DNA from: Actinomyces oris
Lineage (GTDB): Bacteria; Actinomycetota; Actinomycetes; Actinomycetales; Actinomycetaceae
Length of the DNA stretch: 62,517 nt
Direction: 5' to 3'
Assembly (NCBI RefSeq): GCF_001937665.1
Contig: NZ_MSKL01000004.1
Coordinates: 70,174 to 132,690, forward strand
Each line of letters begins with the position of its first letter. Position 1 is the first letter of the stretch. This document shows positions 52,574-61,593 of this stretch, one piece after another. The translations under genes were made by a program, and so were the position numbers. The notes beneath the pieces are model-generated. The model searched no databases. It had not been told where the DNA came from and saw only the letters and a program-made list of their open reading frames with translations.

Positions 52574-53656
52574 GTGTCCCGTCCTCTCTCCCGTGGGCCG
52601 CTGTTCGACGACGACGCCGAGGGTGATGCGGCTGTCGACCGCGTCGACCATGTTGACCGTGGACGGCCGACCGAGCGGATCGACCTCGCTCAGGCCGAGG
52701 CGCAGGCGGGAGCGACGGAGGCGATCGCCATGCCGCCCGGGGGCGAGGGCTGGGGCTACCTGCCGCCGTCGACGTCGACCCCGCAGCTGGCCGCCTCACC
52801 CGACCAGCGCAGCCAGTACACCCAGGTCCTCCAGCCGATGCAGGCGGCGTCGCAGACGATGGCCATGCCGATGCAGGCTACCTACCCGGCTGAGCCGGTC
52901 CAGCAGGTCCAGCCGGTCTACGTCAACCCCGAGCCCGCTCGGCCGGCGGCCTCGCGGGGCCCGGTGCAGGAGACCTGGAACGAGCCCGAACCGGAGCGCC
53001 CAGTGGCGCTTCCTCGCCCGCCAGAGCGCCGTCGTACAGCCGCGCTGCCGGTGGGGACGATCATGGTGCTGGCGGCCTCCGGGCTCCTGGGATGGGGCAC
53101 GTACACGTTGCTGACCACGCTTCATGTCTTCGAGATCATCTCGAGCCGGTCCTGGACCCCGAACTGGACCGCGGTCGGCGCGGTCGGCGGTGGAGCGGTA
53201 CTGGCCTTCATCGCCTTCTTCGTCGCGTGCACGGCCCTGGCCCGGGCGAAGCCGAAGGCTCCGGCGGCACTGCTGCTTCTGGCCGCGCTGTTCCTGCCCC
53301 TGGCGGCGACCGCTGCGGGCGTCTACTACGGAGCCGGTGTCCTCAAGACGCAGACCATGGCTGAGGCGGAGAACTTTGCCGGCCAGATCAAGACTGGCGA
53401 CATCGACCAGGTCCTCAACACCCTGCAGTCAGGAGTGTCCTTCCCCGGGCGGGACGACCTCGTCAGCATCCTCAACACGGTCAAGCAGAAGGCAGCCGAG
53501 CAGGGCGTCGACCCGCAGGGAGCTGACTCGCAGGGGGGTGACCAGCAGTCCGGCGACCAGCAGGACGGCACTCAGGACGGCTCCCAGGACGGCACTGGCC
53601 AGGAAGGCGGCGATGGCCAGCAGGGAGACGGTGAGCAGGCCGGCGGTGAAGGGTAG
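52574..53656 (+). CDS. Membrane protein with Gln/Asp/Gly-rich tail
   Basis: I do not recognise this 360-aa protein as a named family. The first 150 residues are disordered, rich in Gln, Pro and acidic residues. Three hydrophobic segments follow (IMVLAASGLLGWGTYTLL, AVGGGAVLAFIAFFVACTAL and ALLLLAALFLPLAATAAGVY). A short extracytoplasmic region (QIKTGDIDQVLNTLQSGVSF) and a low-complexity C-terminus of Gln/Asp/Gly repeats (GGDQQSGDQQDGTQDGSQDG) come last. The GTG at 52574 has AGGAG at 7 bases, which decides the start. The similar design of the next locus suggests related envelope roles. Confidence 0.7.
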   Translation: MSRPLSRGPLFDDDAEGDAAVDRVDHVDRGRPTERIDLAQAEAQAGATEAIAMPPGGEGWGYLPPSTSTPQLAASPDQRSQYTQVLQPMQAASQTMAMPMQATYPAEPVQQVQPVYVNPEPARPAASRGPVQETWNEPEPERPVALPRPPERRRTAALPVGTIMVLAASGLLGWGTYTLLTTLHVFEIISSRSWTPNWTAVGAVGGGAVLAFIAFFVACTALARAKPKAPAALLLLAALFLPLAATAAGVYYGAGVLKTQTMAEAENFAGQIKTGDIDQVLNTLQSGVSFPGRDDLVSILNTVKQKAAEQGVDPQGADSQGGDQQSGDQQDGTQDGSQDGTGQEGGDGQQGDGEQAGGEG

Positions 53657-53815
53657 ACAGAAGGCGGTAGGACGTTCCGCGCATTGATCGTGGCCGCGTC
53701 GATGCTCGGCTGTGGACAGCGGGGTCACATGTCAAGACCGGGTCACGAAATAGATGTGTGGCTGGTTTTGATGGGGTAGAACTGCCCTGTTCGAATCCCT
53801 ATCGAAGGCAGCCCT

Positions 53816-55033
53816 GTGTCTAACAGTAGTTTTCCTCCTGAATCCTCACACAGCGCCGGTGACGCTTCTGCGCCTCCACCCCCGATGACATCTGGGCCAG
53901 AGACCGGCAGCTTCCCCGCAATTCCGGTTCCGCCGCCGCCGGGTGCCTCCGTGTCTGAACCTCCGGTTGCCGCGCCGGCACCGCCACCCGCCGCTGCTCC
54001 GGCACCACCGCCGGGTGCGGTCGCGGCCCCGCCGGGCGTGACCGAGGTTCCTCCGCCCCCGGCACAGGCCGCTGGCGTCGAGCCCGTGGCCGCCCCTCAG
54101 GCCGTGGGTGCCCCTGTCGCCGCGCCTGCTCCGGGAGAGCCAATGCCCCAGGCACCAGGCGGGTTCGCGCAGCCTCAGCAGGTCGGGCAGCCCTCGCCCC
54201 TGGCACAGACCTTCACCGCGTGGCTCCGCGCTCCGGGTCTGACCTCCACGGGCCTGACGCTGGCGGTCGTGCTCGGATCTGCGGCCATCAGCGCGATCCT
54301 CACGCTCGTGGCCATCACGACCATGGACACGACGGACACGTTCCCGACGACCTTCTCCATGCTGCCGCTGCTCATGGGCTGGAGCCTGGGCGGGCAGTTC
54401 GCCATGACGGGCTCAACCTCCTATGAGACCGTCACCCTGACCTTCACGTTACTTCCGATGGGGGCACTGACCGCCGCCGGTATCGGGGTCTACGTGCTGG
54501 CCCGACGTCGCGTTGCAGTTGACGGATCGGCGGCCCCGCTCGTTCCGACGCTGGCGAGGGCCGGAGCCGAGGCCTTCGCGGTGGCGCTACTGTCCTGCCT
54601 GGTCACGGCCCCCTTCTCCCTGAACATCAAGATGCTGGGGCTGGAGCGGGTCGTAGTCTCGTCCTCCCCGCTGATGACGATCCTGCTGGTGACTGTCGTG
54701 GTCTTCGCGGCACTGGTGGTGGCCCGCAGCGGCGGGCCCCTGCTCGAGCGCCTGCCGGGTCAGGTGGTGCAGGCCGGCCGTGAGCTGGGCGCCTTGAGCG
54801 TCGCGCTCGGTGTGGTTCTGGGAGTCTTCGTCATCGTCGCCTATATCGCGGCGGCGCTCACTCGAGGATGGGGGTTCGCCTCGATCCTCCTGCTCCCGGT
54901 TCTGCTGCCCAACCTGGTGCTGATCGCTCTGGGACTCGGCTCCCTGGGCGGCCTGACCGCGGACACCGCTCAGGCCATGGACCTGGCCTACTACATGCCG
55001 TCCCTGGGCGGCGAGAAGGGCGGCGACGCCTAA
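53816..55033 (+). CDS. N-terminal half of interrupted polytopic membrane protein
   Basis: This 405-aa fragment starts with GTG after GAAGG. A Pro/Ala-rich disordered tail of about 135 residues is followed by about six membrane helices (for example LTLAVVLGSAAISAILTLVA and ALSVALGVVLGVFVIVAYIA). It ends GGEKGGDA just before the TAA. I do not recognise the family. The fragment may still insert in the membrane, but it lacks the helices and extracytoplasmic domain encoded downstream. Confidence 0.65.
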   Translation: MSNSSFPPESSHSAGDASAPPPPMTSGPETGSFPAIPVPPPPGASVSEPPVAAPAPPPAAAPAPPPGAVAAPPGVTEVPPPPAQAAGVEPVAAPQAVGAPVAAPAPGEPMPQAPGGFAQPQQVGQPSPLAQTFTAWLRAPGLTSTGLTLAVVLGSAAISAILTLVAITTMDTTDTFPTTFSMLPLLMGWSLGGQFAMTGSTSYETVTLTFTLLPMGALTAAGIGVYVLARRRVAVDGSAAPLVPTLARAGAEAFAVALLSCLVTAPFSLNIKMLGLERVVVSSSPLMTILLVTVVVFAALVVARSGGPLLERLPGQVVQAGRELGALSVALGVVLGVFVIVAYIAAALTRGWGFASILLLPVLLPNLVLIALGLGSLGGLTADTAQAMDLAYYMPSLGGEKGGDA

Positions 55034-55066
55034 GCCTGGACCTGGTTCGGCAGCTGGTCGATCCTG

Positions 55067-56704
55067 TTGTTCGTGGCCATGATCATCGCCATCGTGGCGG
55101 CGGCGGTGCGCGTGGGCGTCAGGCGTGCTCGCACTGGGCGGGCCGAGTGGGTGCGAGTCTGGCAGCTCCCGCTCGTGTCGCTCGTCCTGGCGGCGATCGT
55201 CTTCTACGGCCTGCTCCCACTGCACTTCTCAGGCACCGACGCTCCGCTGCGCTCCTCGGACGGCGAGGCCGCTCGCCAGCTCTCCTACGGCATCCAGCCC
55301 AACGCTCTGACCTTCTTCATGTTCGGGATCGTGGTGGCGATCATCTCCGTTCTGGCGGAGCTGCTCCCCATGTGGATCTACTCCACCTTTCCGGCAGTGC
55401 TGCAGCTGGCCGGTGGGAAGAAGGCCAGCGCGGCCTGGCGTGCGGGTACCTCCGGCATTCAGCCGACGACGTCGGCCCAGCAGTGGGTTTACGGCACCGA
55501 CCCGGTCACCGGGGCCAGTACCGCCACGGACACGGCCACCGGTGCGGTCTTCTCGGTGGATCCGGCGACCGGCCAGTGGGTGGAGACCACGCCGGCCTCG
55601 CAGGCGCCGGCTCCCGGCCTCGACGGCGCAGCCGCCGCAGGCGCTCCTGCTGCGGGCGCCTTGCCCGAGCCCGCCCCGATGAACGCGGCCTCGCGCCGCA
55701 AGGTCGTCCTGGGGCTGACTGTGGCCGGTGTCGTGGTGGCGCTGGTCGTGGTCGGCGTCGTCGCGCTCAACGTCGTCAACGGCATGCGCGGGCCCGACAA
55801 GGCGGTCGAGAGCTACCTGACGCTCCTGTCGGAGGGCAAGGCCGCCGAGGCCACCAAGATGGTGGACCCGAGCGTTCCCAATGACCAGCGCAAGCTGTTG
55901 ACCGACGAGGCCATGAAGGCCGCCACGGCGAGGATCAAGGTCTCCAAGATCGACGAGCCCACGATCTCCGGTAACTCCGCCACGATCAAGGCTCACCTGT
56001 CCCTGAACGGAAAGGCCTTCGAGTACAGCTTCACCGCCTCGAAGAGCTCCGGCTCCTTCGGGCTGGAGACTTGGAAGGTGGACAAGGCCCTCGTGGTCTC
56101 CACGGATTTCAGCTCCTCCACGCTTCCCGGGCTGAAGGTCGGCGGGGTCGCCGTCGACCTGGCTAAGGACGACAGTGGGTGGGGTGGGACTCGTACCTCG
56201 GCCCAGTACGCCTACCCGGGTGTCTATCCGGTGGCGGCCTCGGACTCCGTCAGCAAGTATCTGACCGTGAAGGAGTCCTCGCTCACGCTGATTCCCTCAG
56301 GCGCGAGTGCGAACTCGTCCTTTGAAACGGCGGGCAGCCAGAAGGTGGAGGCCACTCCTACCGATGAGCTGAAGACCAAGGCCTTGGAGAAGGTCAAGGA
56401 GCAGACGAAGTCCTGCGCGACGGTTCCGACGAACACGGACAAGCTCTGCCCCTTCGAGACCTCCACGGACATGACCTCGTTGTCGGTGGACAAGGACGCC
56501 ACGAAGGTGGAGTTCTCCGAGGACAGTACCGACCTGTCCTTCAAGTCCGACGAGATCAACATCTCCGGTTCGCCCAAGCCGTCGGCCTTCGACAAGAACC
56601 CCAGCTCCCGCAAGGCGAAGTTCACCTTCTCGGGGAAGGTGGAGCTGCCGGAGGGCTCCGGCGATCCCACCATCACGATTGAGTCCTCCTCCGGCGTCTA
56701 CTAG
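55067..56704 (+). CDS. C-terminal half of interrupted polytopic membrane protein
   Basis: This part begins mid-helix (FVAMIIAIVAAAVRVGV), has no ribosome binding site, and could initiate only at a TTG (55067) or an ATG at 55079. Two further helices follow, then a cytoplasmic stretch with SVDPATGQWVETT and another helix (KVVLGLTVAGVVVALVVVGV). The large extracytoplasmic domain (about 300 residues) starts AVESYLTLLSEGKAAEATKM. Two Cys in CATVPTNTDKLCPF may form a disulfide. Confidence 0.55.
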   Translation: MFVAMIIAIVAAAVRVGVRRARTGRAEWVRVWQLPLVSLVLAAIVFYGLLPLHFSGTDAPLRSSDGEAARQLSYGIQPNALTFFMFGIVVAIISVLAELLPMWIYSTFPAVLQLAGGKKASAAWRAGTSGIQPTTSAQQWVYGTDPVTGASTATDTATGAVFSVDPATGQWVETTPASQAPAPGLDGAAAAGAPAAGALPEPAPMNAASRRKVVLGLTVAGVVVALVVVGVVALNVVNGMRGPDKAVESYLTLLSEGKAAEATKMVDPSVPNDQRKLLTDEAMKAATARIKVSKIDEPTISGNSATIKAHLSLNGKAFEYSFTASKSSGSFGLETWKVDKALVVSTDFSSSTLPGLKVGGVAVDLAKDDSGWGGTRTSAQYAYPGVYPVAASDSVSKYLTVKESSLTLIPSGASANSSFETAGSQKVEATPTDELKTKALEKVKEQTKSCATVPTNTDKLCPFETSTDMTSLSVDKDATKVEFSEDSTDLSFKSDEINISGSPKPSAFDKNPSSRKAKFTFSGKVELPEGSGDPTITIESSSGVY

Positions 56705-56713
56705 GACGGCGGC

Positions 56714-56741
56714 CCGGTGCCGGCCGCTGGGACGGCACCGG
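56714..56741. terminator. Hairpin between convergent genes before sbcC
   Basis: CCGGTGCCG (56714-56722) pairs perfectly over 9 bp with CGGCACCGG (56733-56741), between the interrupted membrane gene and sbcC. Confidence 0.6.
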
Positions 56742-56770
56742 TGAGGAGGACGCGTTCGCGGCGCGTCGTC

Positions 56771-59700
56771 TCAGGCGGTCACCCTCAGGGTGGACCCACC
56801 TGAGGCGACGCGCCGCACTGCGATGCGCTCCGCGATCTGGTCGCGCAGCTCGGCCACGTGGGAGACGATGCCGACCGTGCGCCCGCCGGCGCGCAGGTGG
56901 TCGATCTCGGCCATGACCGTCTGGAGAGTGTCGGCGTCCAGGGTGCCGAAGCCCTCGTCGATGAAGAGGGTCTCCAGGCTCACGCCCCCGGACTCGGCTG
57001 AGACGACGTCGGCCAGGGCGAGGGCCAGTGACAGGGAGACATAGAAGGTCTCCCCGCCCGAGAGGGTCCGCGGGTCCCGGGCGCGCTCGTCTCCGAGGTG
57101 GTCGACGACGGCCAGCCCCAGCCCTTTGCGGCGCCGGCGCTGGCCGGCCTCCTCGGCGACCCGGATGAGCTCGTAGCGCCCGGAGGACATCTGGGACAGG
57201 CGCTCGTTGGCGAAGACGAGGACCTCCTCGAAACGGGCCTGCAGCACCCAGGTGGCCAGGGGTGTGCCGGCCTCGTTCTCCCCACGGGCGAGCGAGGCTA
57301 CCCGGATGAGGTCGGCGCTGGAGCCGGCCGCCTCCTCATAGGCGGCGGCCGCCTGCTCGACGCCGTCGACGGCCCGGCGCAGGTGCTCGTGGGACTCGGC
57401 GGTGCGCGCCTGGAGGGAGGCGGCCTGCCTCGCGGCGGCGTCCGCCCGGGCGAGCTCAGCGGAGGCATCCTCGAGGCGGTCCTCCTGCTGGCCGCTCAGG
57501 GCGGCGATCTGCGGGTCCTCCAGCCCGAGGCGGACCCGTTCCCGGGCGGTGGCGGCGGCGTGCACGCTTGCCGACAGGGTCTCCATAGCGCCTCGCTCCA
57601 TGAGGGCCGCTGTTGCCTGGGCCGTATCGGTGAAGCCCTCCTCCTTCAGCGCCGTGGCCAGGTCGGCTAGGGCACTGCGAGCCTGGGTCAGAGCGGCGCG
57701 GGCAGTGTTGACGTCCTCGGAGGCGTCCTCGGCCTCCTTGGCCCGCACGAGGAGTGCGGCGGCGCGGGCGGTGACGCTCGGCCGGGTCCCGCGCGCCTCC
57801 AGGCAGCGCCGCTGGTCCTGGGCCAGGGCCTCTCGCTCGGCCTCCAGGCGGCTGCGGGCCGCCTCCTGGACGGAGCGGGCGGCATCGAGCGCGGCGCGCT
57901 CCTGCTCGGTGCCGGCATCGAAGGCCTTGAGCCGCTCGACCAGCTCGTCGACGCCGTCGGCTGCGGCCTGAGCCGCGGCCAGGGCGGTGGCAGCCGCCTC
58001 CAGCGCCTCTTGGGCGGTGGGGGCATCCATGCCGTCACTGGCGCGCTGGGCCTCCTCAAGTCGGGCGGCACAGGCGTCCCGCTCCCGGACGGCATCGCTG
58101 AGCGCCTCGTCGGCCTGCTTCTGGTGCTCTTCGGCGGTTTCGACCTGCTGGCGGGTGGCGCCGTCGGTGCCTGCGGAGGCGGGGGAGGGGTGCGTGGTCG
58201 AGCCGCACACGGGGCAGGGATCGCCCTCGGTGAGCTCGCCCGCCAGCGCCCCGGCGGTCCCGGAGATCCAGGCCAGGCGGGTGGCGCGAACCCGCTCGGT
58301 CGCCTCCCGCGCGAGCGCGGCCGCCTGGGTACACGCTTCTTCCCGTTGAGTGAGCCGGGCGCTGAGCTGCTCGACGGCGAGGGCGGCCCGGTGACGCTCC
58401 TCGGCCCGGGCACGGCGGTCCTGGAGGCCCTCGAGGCGCTCGTGGGCCGCGCGCGCCGCCTCCAGCTCCTCCACCCGGGCGGTGCGCTGCGCGGGGCGTT
58501 CGGCGAGCTTGTCCGCCCGCTGCTCCAGCTGGGCGGCAGCGCGCTGCAGCTCCACCTCCCGCTGCTCCGCGGCGCTCTCGCGGGCTGGGAGTCCGGACTC
58601 CAGGTCGACGAGGGCCTCGAGCTGTCCGTGCTCGCGACGGTACTGGTGCGCCAGGTCGTCAAGGGCGCGGGGGCTGAGTGCCTCGGCGTGGGCCGTCTCG
58701 GATGCATCGGCCGCCATGGGGGCCTCAGTGGCTTCGGAGTCCTGCGAGGTCAGGGCGTCCGCTTCGGTAGCGCCGGCCCTTATCCCGCTCGGTTCATCCT
58801 CGAGCGCGGCGAATTGGCGCCGCGCTTCACGGACCAGAGGCTCGACGAGGGCGGCGGGCGTCACCTCAGCACCATGGCTGTGAGCGTCGCTGCCGGCGGC
58901 ATCCTCTGTGCTGCCGGCACTGGTGACTTCGGCCTGCTCGGCCAGGTGGGCCAGGCCGCTCTGGTCGGCGCGAGCGGCCAGGGCGGCGACGGCCTGCTGG
59001 GCGCGGCGACGGGCTGCCTGCTCGGCGGTCAGGTAGGGCCGCACCCGGGAGGCGTGCTCGGCATTCCGGAGACGCTGGGCATCGGCGGTGTCCTGCTCGG
59101 TACGCTCGGCCAGCCGCTGCTTCTCCTCGACCAGCACCCGGCGTCGCTCCAGGAGATCGTGGAGCTTCTGGGCCTCCTCACGAGCGGCCCGAGCCCGAGC
59201 GAGCACTTTCCCCGCGACCTCGGCCTGAGCATCGGCTCGCCGGGCACCGCCGCGCGAGGCCTCCAGCACCTCGGCCCCGACGCGGCGAAGAGCCACCAGG
59301 TCCGGGGTGGCACCGGCCATCGCCGCCTCCAAGGCCTGAGCCGGCGTTGGAGCAGGACCGGCGTCGACCGCCTCCGGCTCCTCACGGTCGGCGTCATCCA
59401 TGGGCAGCGGCAGTGCCTCCTGGGTCCCTCCGGACGGGGCCTCCGGTGACGAGTCATCCTGGAGAACTGCCTGATCGGCGCCGTCGGCCTCCTCAATGGC
59501 ATCTGCAGTCTCAATGGGGGAGAGGGCCTCAGAGAGGAGGGGGTGCCGTCCCAGGGAGGCGACCTGCCCGCGCAGGTCGGCCGCGGCCTGCTCGACCCTC
59601 CGGGCCCCGTCCCGGGAGGCCTGGATGAGAGCGTCCTGGATGGCGTCGTAGATGCCGGTGCCGAAGACGTCCTTGAGGAGGTGCTGGCGCTCGGAGGAGT

Positions 59701-60214
59701 CGGCGCGCAGGAACCGGGCGAACTTGCCCTGCGGCAGGACGACCGTCTGCGTGAACTGCTCCCGGCTGAGCCCGACGGCGCGCGCGATCTCCGCGTCGGC
59801 GTCGCCCACGCGGGTGACGGGCTCGTCGAGCGGCTCCCCACCGACCTCGGCCAGGTGCCAGAGCTTGACGGTGCCGTTCTGGGTGGTGGTGCCCTGGCCG
59901 CGCCGTTTGGCCCGCTCGTAGGTGGGGGTGCGGCGCACCCGGTAGACGCCGGCGCCGGTGGAGAAGACGAGCTCGATGACGCTCTCGGTGTGCGGGCCCA
60001 CGAGGGTGGAGCGGATGCGCTCCTTGGAGGAGTCGGCCGAGTCGGCCACGTCCCCGTAGAGGGCGAAGACGATCGCGTCGATGATGGTGGTCTTGCCCGA
60101 GCCGGTGGGGCCGGTGAGCAGGAAGCGGCCCGAGGCGCCCACCGCGTCGAAGTCGATGTGCTCCCGCCCCGCGTAGGGGCCGATGCCAGTCATGGTCAGG
60201 GAGTGGATCCTCAT
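56771..60214 (-). CDS. sbcC: Exonuclease subunit SbcC (SMC-like)
   Basis: The 1147-aa Rad50-like subunit works with SbcD to cut hairpins and process DNA ends. The N-terminal Walker A motif is TGPTGSGKTT (Lys41). Two coiled-coil arms are separated by the zinc hook CPVC (Cys667 and Cys670). The C-terminus has the signature RTLSGGETFYVSLSLALALA and Walker B TLFIDEGFGTLDADTL. Acidic low-complexity inserts lie at about residues 215-285 and 430-510, making it longer than usual. Its start overlaps the sbcD stop (ATGA). Confidence 0.94.
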   Translation of the reverse strand: MRIHSLTMTGIGPYAGREHIDFDAVGASGRFLLTGPTGSGKTTIIDAIVFALYGDVADSADSSKERIRSTLVGPHTESVIELVFSTGAGVYRVRRTPTYERAKRRGQGTTTQNGTVKLWHLAEVGGEPLDEPVTRVGDADAEIARAVGLSREQFTQTVVLPQGKFARFLRADSSERQHLLKDVFGTGIYDAIQDALIQASRDGARRVEQAAADLRGQVASLGRHPLLSEALSPIETADAIEEADGADQAVLQDDSSPEAPSGGTQEALPLPMDDADREEPEAVDAGPAPTPAQALEAAMAGATPDLVALRRVGAEVLEASRGGARRADAQAEVAGKVLARARAAREEAQKLHDLLERRRVLVEEKQRLAERTEQDTADAQRLRNAEHASRVRPYLTAEQAARRRAQQAVAALAARADQSGLAHLAEQAEVTSAGSTEDAAGSDAHSHGAEVTPAALVEPLVREARRQFAALEDEPSGIRAGATEADALTSQDSEATEAPMAADASETAHAEALSPRALDDLAHQYRREHGQLEALVDLESGLPARESAAEQREVELQRAAAQLEQRADKLAERPAQRTARVEELEAARAAHERLEGLQDRRARAEERHRAALAVEQLSARLTQREEACTQAAALAREATERVRATRLAWISGTAGALAGELTEGDPCPVCGSTTHPSPASAGTDGATRQQVETAEEHQKQADEALSDAVRERDACAARLEEAQRASDGMDAPTAQEALEAAATALAAAQAAADGVDELVERLKAFDAGTEQERAALDAARSVQEAARSRLEAEREALAQDQRRCLEARGTRPSVTARAAALLVRAKEAEDASEDVNTARAALTQARSALADLATALKEEGFTDTAQATAALMERGAMETLSASVHAAATARERVRLGLEDPQIAALSGQQEDRLEDASAELARADAAARQAASLQARTAESHEHLRRAVDGVEQAAAAYEEAAGSSADLIRVASLARGENEAGTPLATWVLQARFEEVLVFANERLSQMSSGRYELIRVAEEAGQRRRRKGLGLAVVDHLGDERARDPRTLSGGETFYVSLSLALALADVVSAESGGVSLETLFIDEGFGTLDADTLQTVMAEIDHLRAGGRTVGIVSHVAELRDQIAERIAVRRVASGGSTLRVTA

Positions 60215-61542
60215 CGCTCGCTCCTCGCGCTCGCCAGGGCGGACTCGTACGCGCTGCGCAGGACGCCGCGCTCGGAGGGCTCAGGGGCACGCCCGCAGAC
60301 GTCGTCGAAGAAGTCCTCGGTGATGCGCAGCGGGTCGGCCGCGGCGGTGACGGCGATGCGCTCGCGGGCGGTGCGCGTGGGGGCCTCGTGCTGGAAGGCC
60401 AGGAGGTCGGGGAAACGCTCCTTGAGGGTGGCCAGGGCTCCGGGTGGCCGCTCACCCTGGAGAATGACGCGCACCCAGGCGCCGGTGGCGTCGTCGAAGG
60501 CGGGGGAGAGGAGCTCGGGCATGGTGCCGGTCAGGGTGCGCACCTGGTGCAGGACCGGGGTGGGGATGCGTTCGAGGCCGGTGACGCCGTCGGCACCCAG
60601 GTCCAGCAGCACGGAGGACTTGGTGGCGGAGTTGCGGGCGCCCTCGGCCTCGTCGAAGGAGAAGGGCAGGGGCGAGCCGGAGTAGACCAGGCGCGGGCCG
60701 GCGGGCCGGGTGAGCTCCTGGGGACGGTGGAGGTGGCCGAGAGCCACGTAGTCCAGGCCACCGCTGCGCTCGGCCAGGGCCGAGCCGCCCAGGGTGGTGA
60801 AGACGCCGGAGGGCACGGAGTCGACGCCGCCGACGCGAATGTCCCGCTCGGACTCGCACGCTTCGCCGCCGACGACGAAGGCGTGGGCCATGAGCAGGCT
60901 CGGCAGGCGCCGGCTGCGGCCGGCTCGCAGGCGGTCCAGGTCCGCCGCCACGAGGCGCAGGGCGGCGGAGACGACGGCCTCGTGGGAGCGGGGCAGGCGC
61001 GGGCGCTCCGGCGGGCCGGGCTGGGAGGAGGCGTCCCCGTCTTTTCCCTCGGTCCGGCCTTCCCCTGTTGTGTGCTTCGCGGGGGTCTCCTCGCCCAGGC
61101 GTTCGGTGAGGAGGGGCGGGAGGATCTCGCGGGCGGCGTCGGGGTCGAGGTAGGGCAGGGCGTGGACGATGGCGGCCTCGTTGCCGTCGGCGTCGGGAAG
61201 GATGATGCCGCGGTCGAGGCCGGCGGTGCGGGCCCGGATGATGAGGCCCTCGCGCATGAGGTCGGCGGCGAAGCCGAGGCGGCGGGCGGAGTCGTGGTTG
61301 CCGGGGGTGAGGACCACCCGGGTGCGCTCGGTCAGGCGGCGCAGCGTCTCATCGAGGAGGGCGACGGCGTCGTTGGGCGGGATGGCGCGGTCGTAGACAT
61401 CCCCGGCGACGAGGACGGCGTCGACTGCTTCGGCGGTGACGAGCTCGACGAGGTGGTCGGCGAGGGCGGCGTGTGCGTCATCGAGCACGCGCCCGTGGAA
61501 GGTGCGCCCCAGGTGCCAGTCGGAGGTGTGGAGGATCCGCAT
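60211..61542 (-). CDS. sbcD: Exonuclease subunit SbcD
   Basis: The 443-aa Mre11-like nuclease has the metallophosphoesterase motifs TSDWHLG (Asp8, His10), GDVYDR (Asp48), GNHDSA (Asn82, His83) and LGHLHRP, which bind two metal ions. It is the first gene of the leftward sbcDC operon and overlaps sbcC by ATGA. A charged, low-complexity insert interrupts the middle (GEETPAKHTTGEGRTEGKDG). It has no visible membrane segment or signal. Confidence 0.95.
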   Translation of the reverse strand: MRILHTSDWHLGRTFHGRVLDDAHAALADHLVELVTAEAVDAVLVAGDVYDRAIPPNDAVALLDETLRRLTERTRVVLTPGNHDSARRLGFAADLMREGLIIRARTAGLDRGIILPDADGNEAAIVHALPYLDPDAAREILPPLLTERLGEETPAKHTTGEGRTEGKDGDASSQPGPPERPRLPRSHEAVVSAALRLVAADLDRLRAGRSRRLPSLLMAHAFVVGGEACESERDIRVGGVDSVPSGVFTTLGGSALAERSGGLDYVALGHLHRPQELTRPAGPRLVYSGSPLPFSFDEAEGARNSATKSSVLLDLGADGVTGLERIPTPVLHQVRTLTGTMPELLSPAFDDATGAWVRVILQGERPPGALATLKERFPDLLAFQHEAPTRTARERIAVTAAADPLRITEDFFDDVCGRAPEPSERGVLRSAYESALASARSER

Positions 61543-61593
61543 GCGGACACTGTCTCACAGCACACCGACATCAATGACGGCGCCCTGTGGTGG

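Larger units (their letters stand above)
53816..56704 (+). pseudogene. Membrane protein gene interrupted by one in-frame TAA
   Basis: The two open frames at 53816-55033 and 55067-56704 are in the same reading frame. Only the TAA at 55031-55033 separates them. The 33 bases after it (AWTWFGSWSIL) continue without another stop into a hydrophobic helix. Restoring one codon would give a single polytopic protein of about 962 aa. It is best read as one gene with a nonsense mutation or a sequencing error. Confidence 0.7.

Noticed and set aside
53785-53806. tRNA T-arm-like GTTCGAATCCC
   Set aside because: No matching acceptor stem, anticodon arm or cloverleaf could be built around it.
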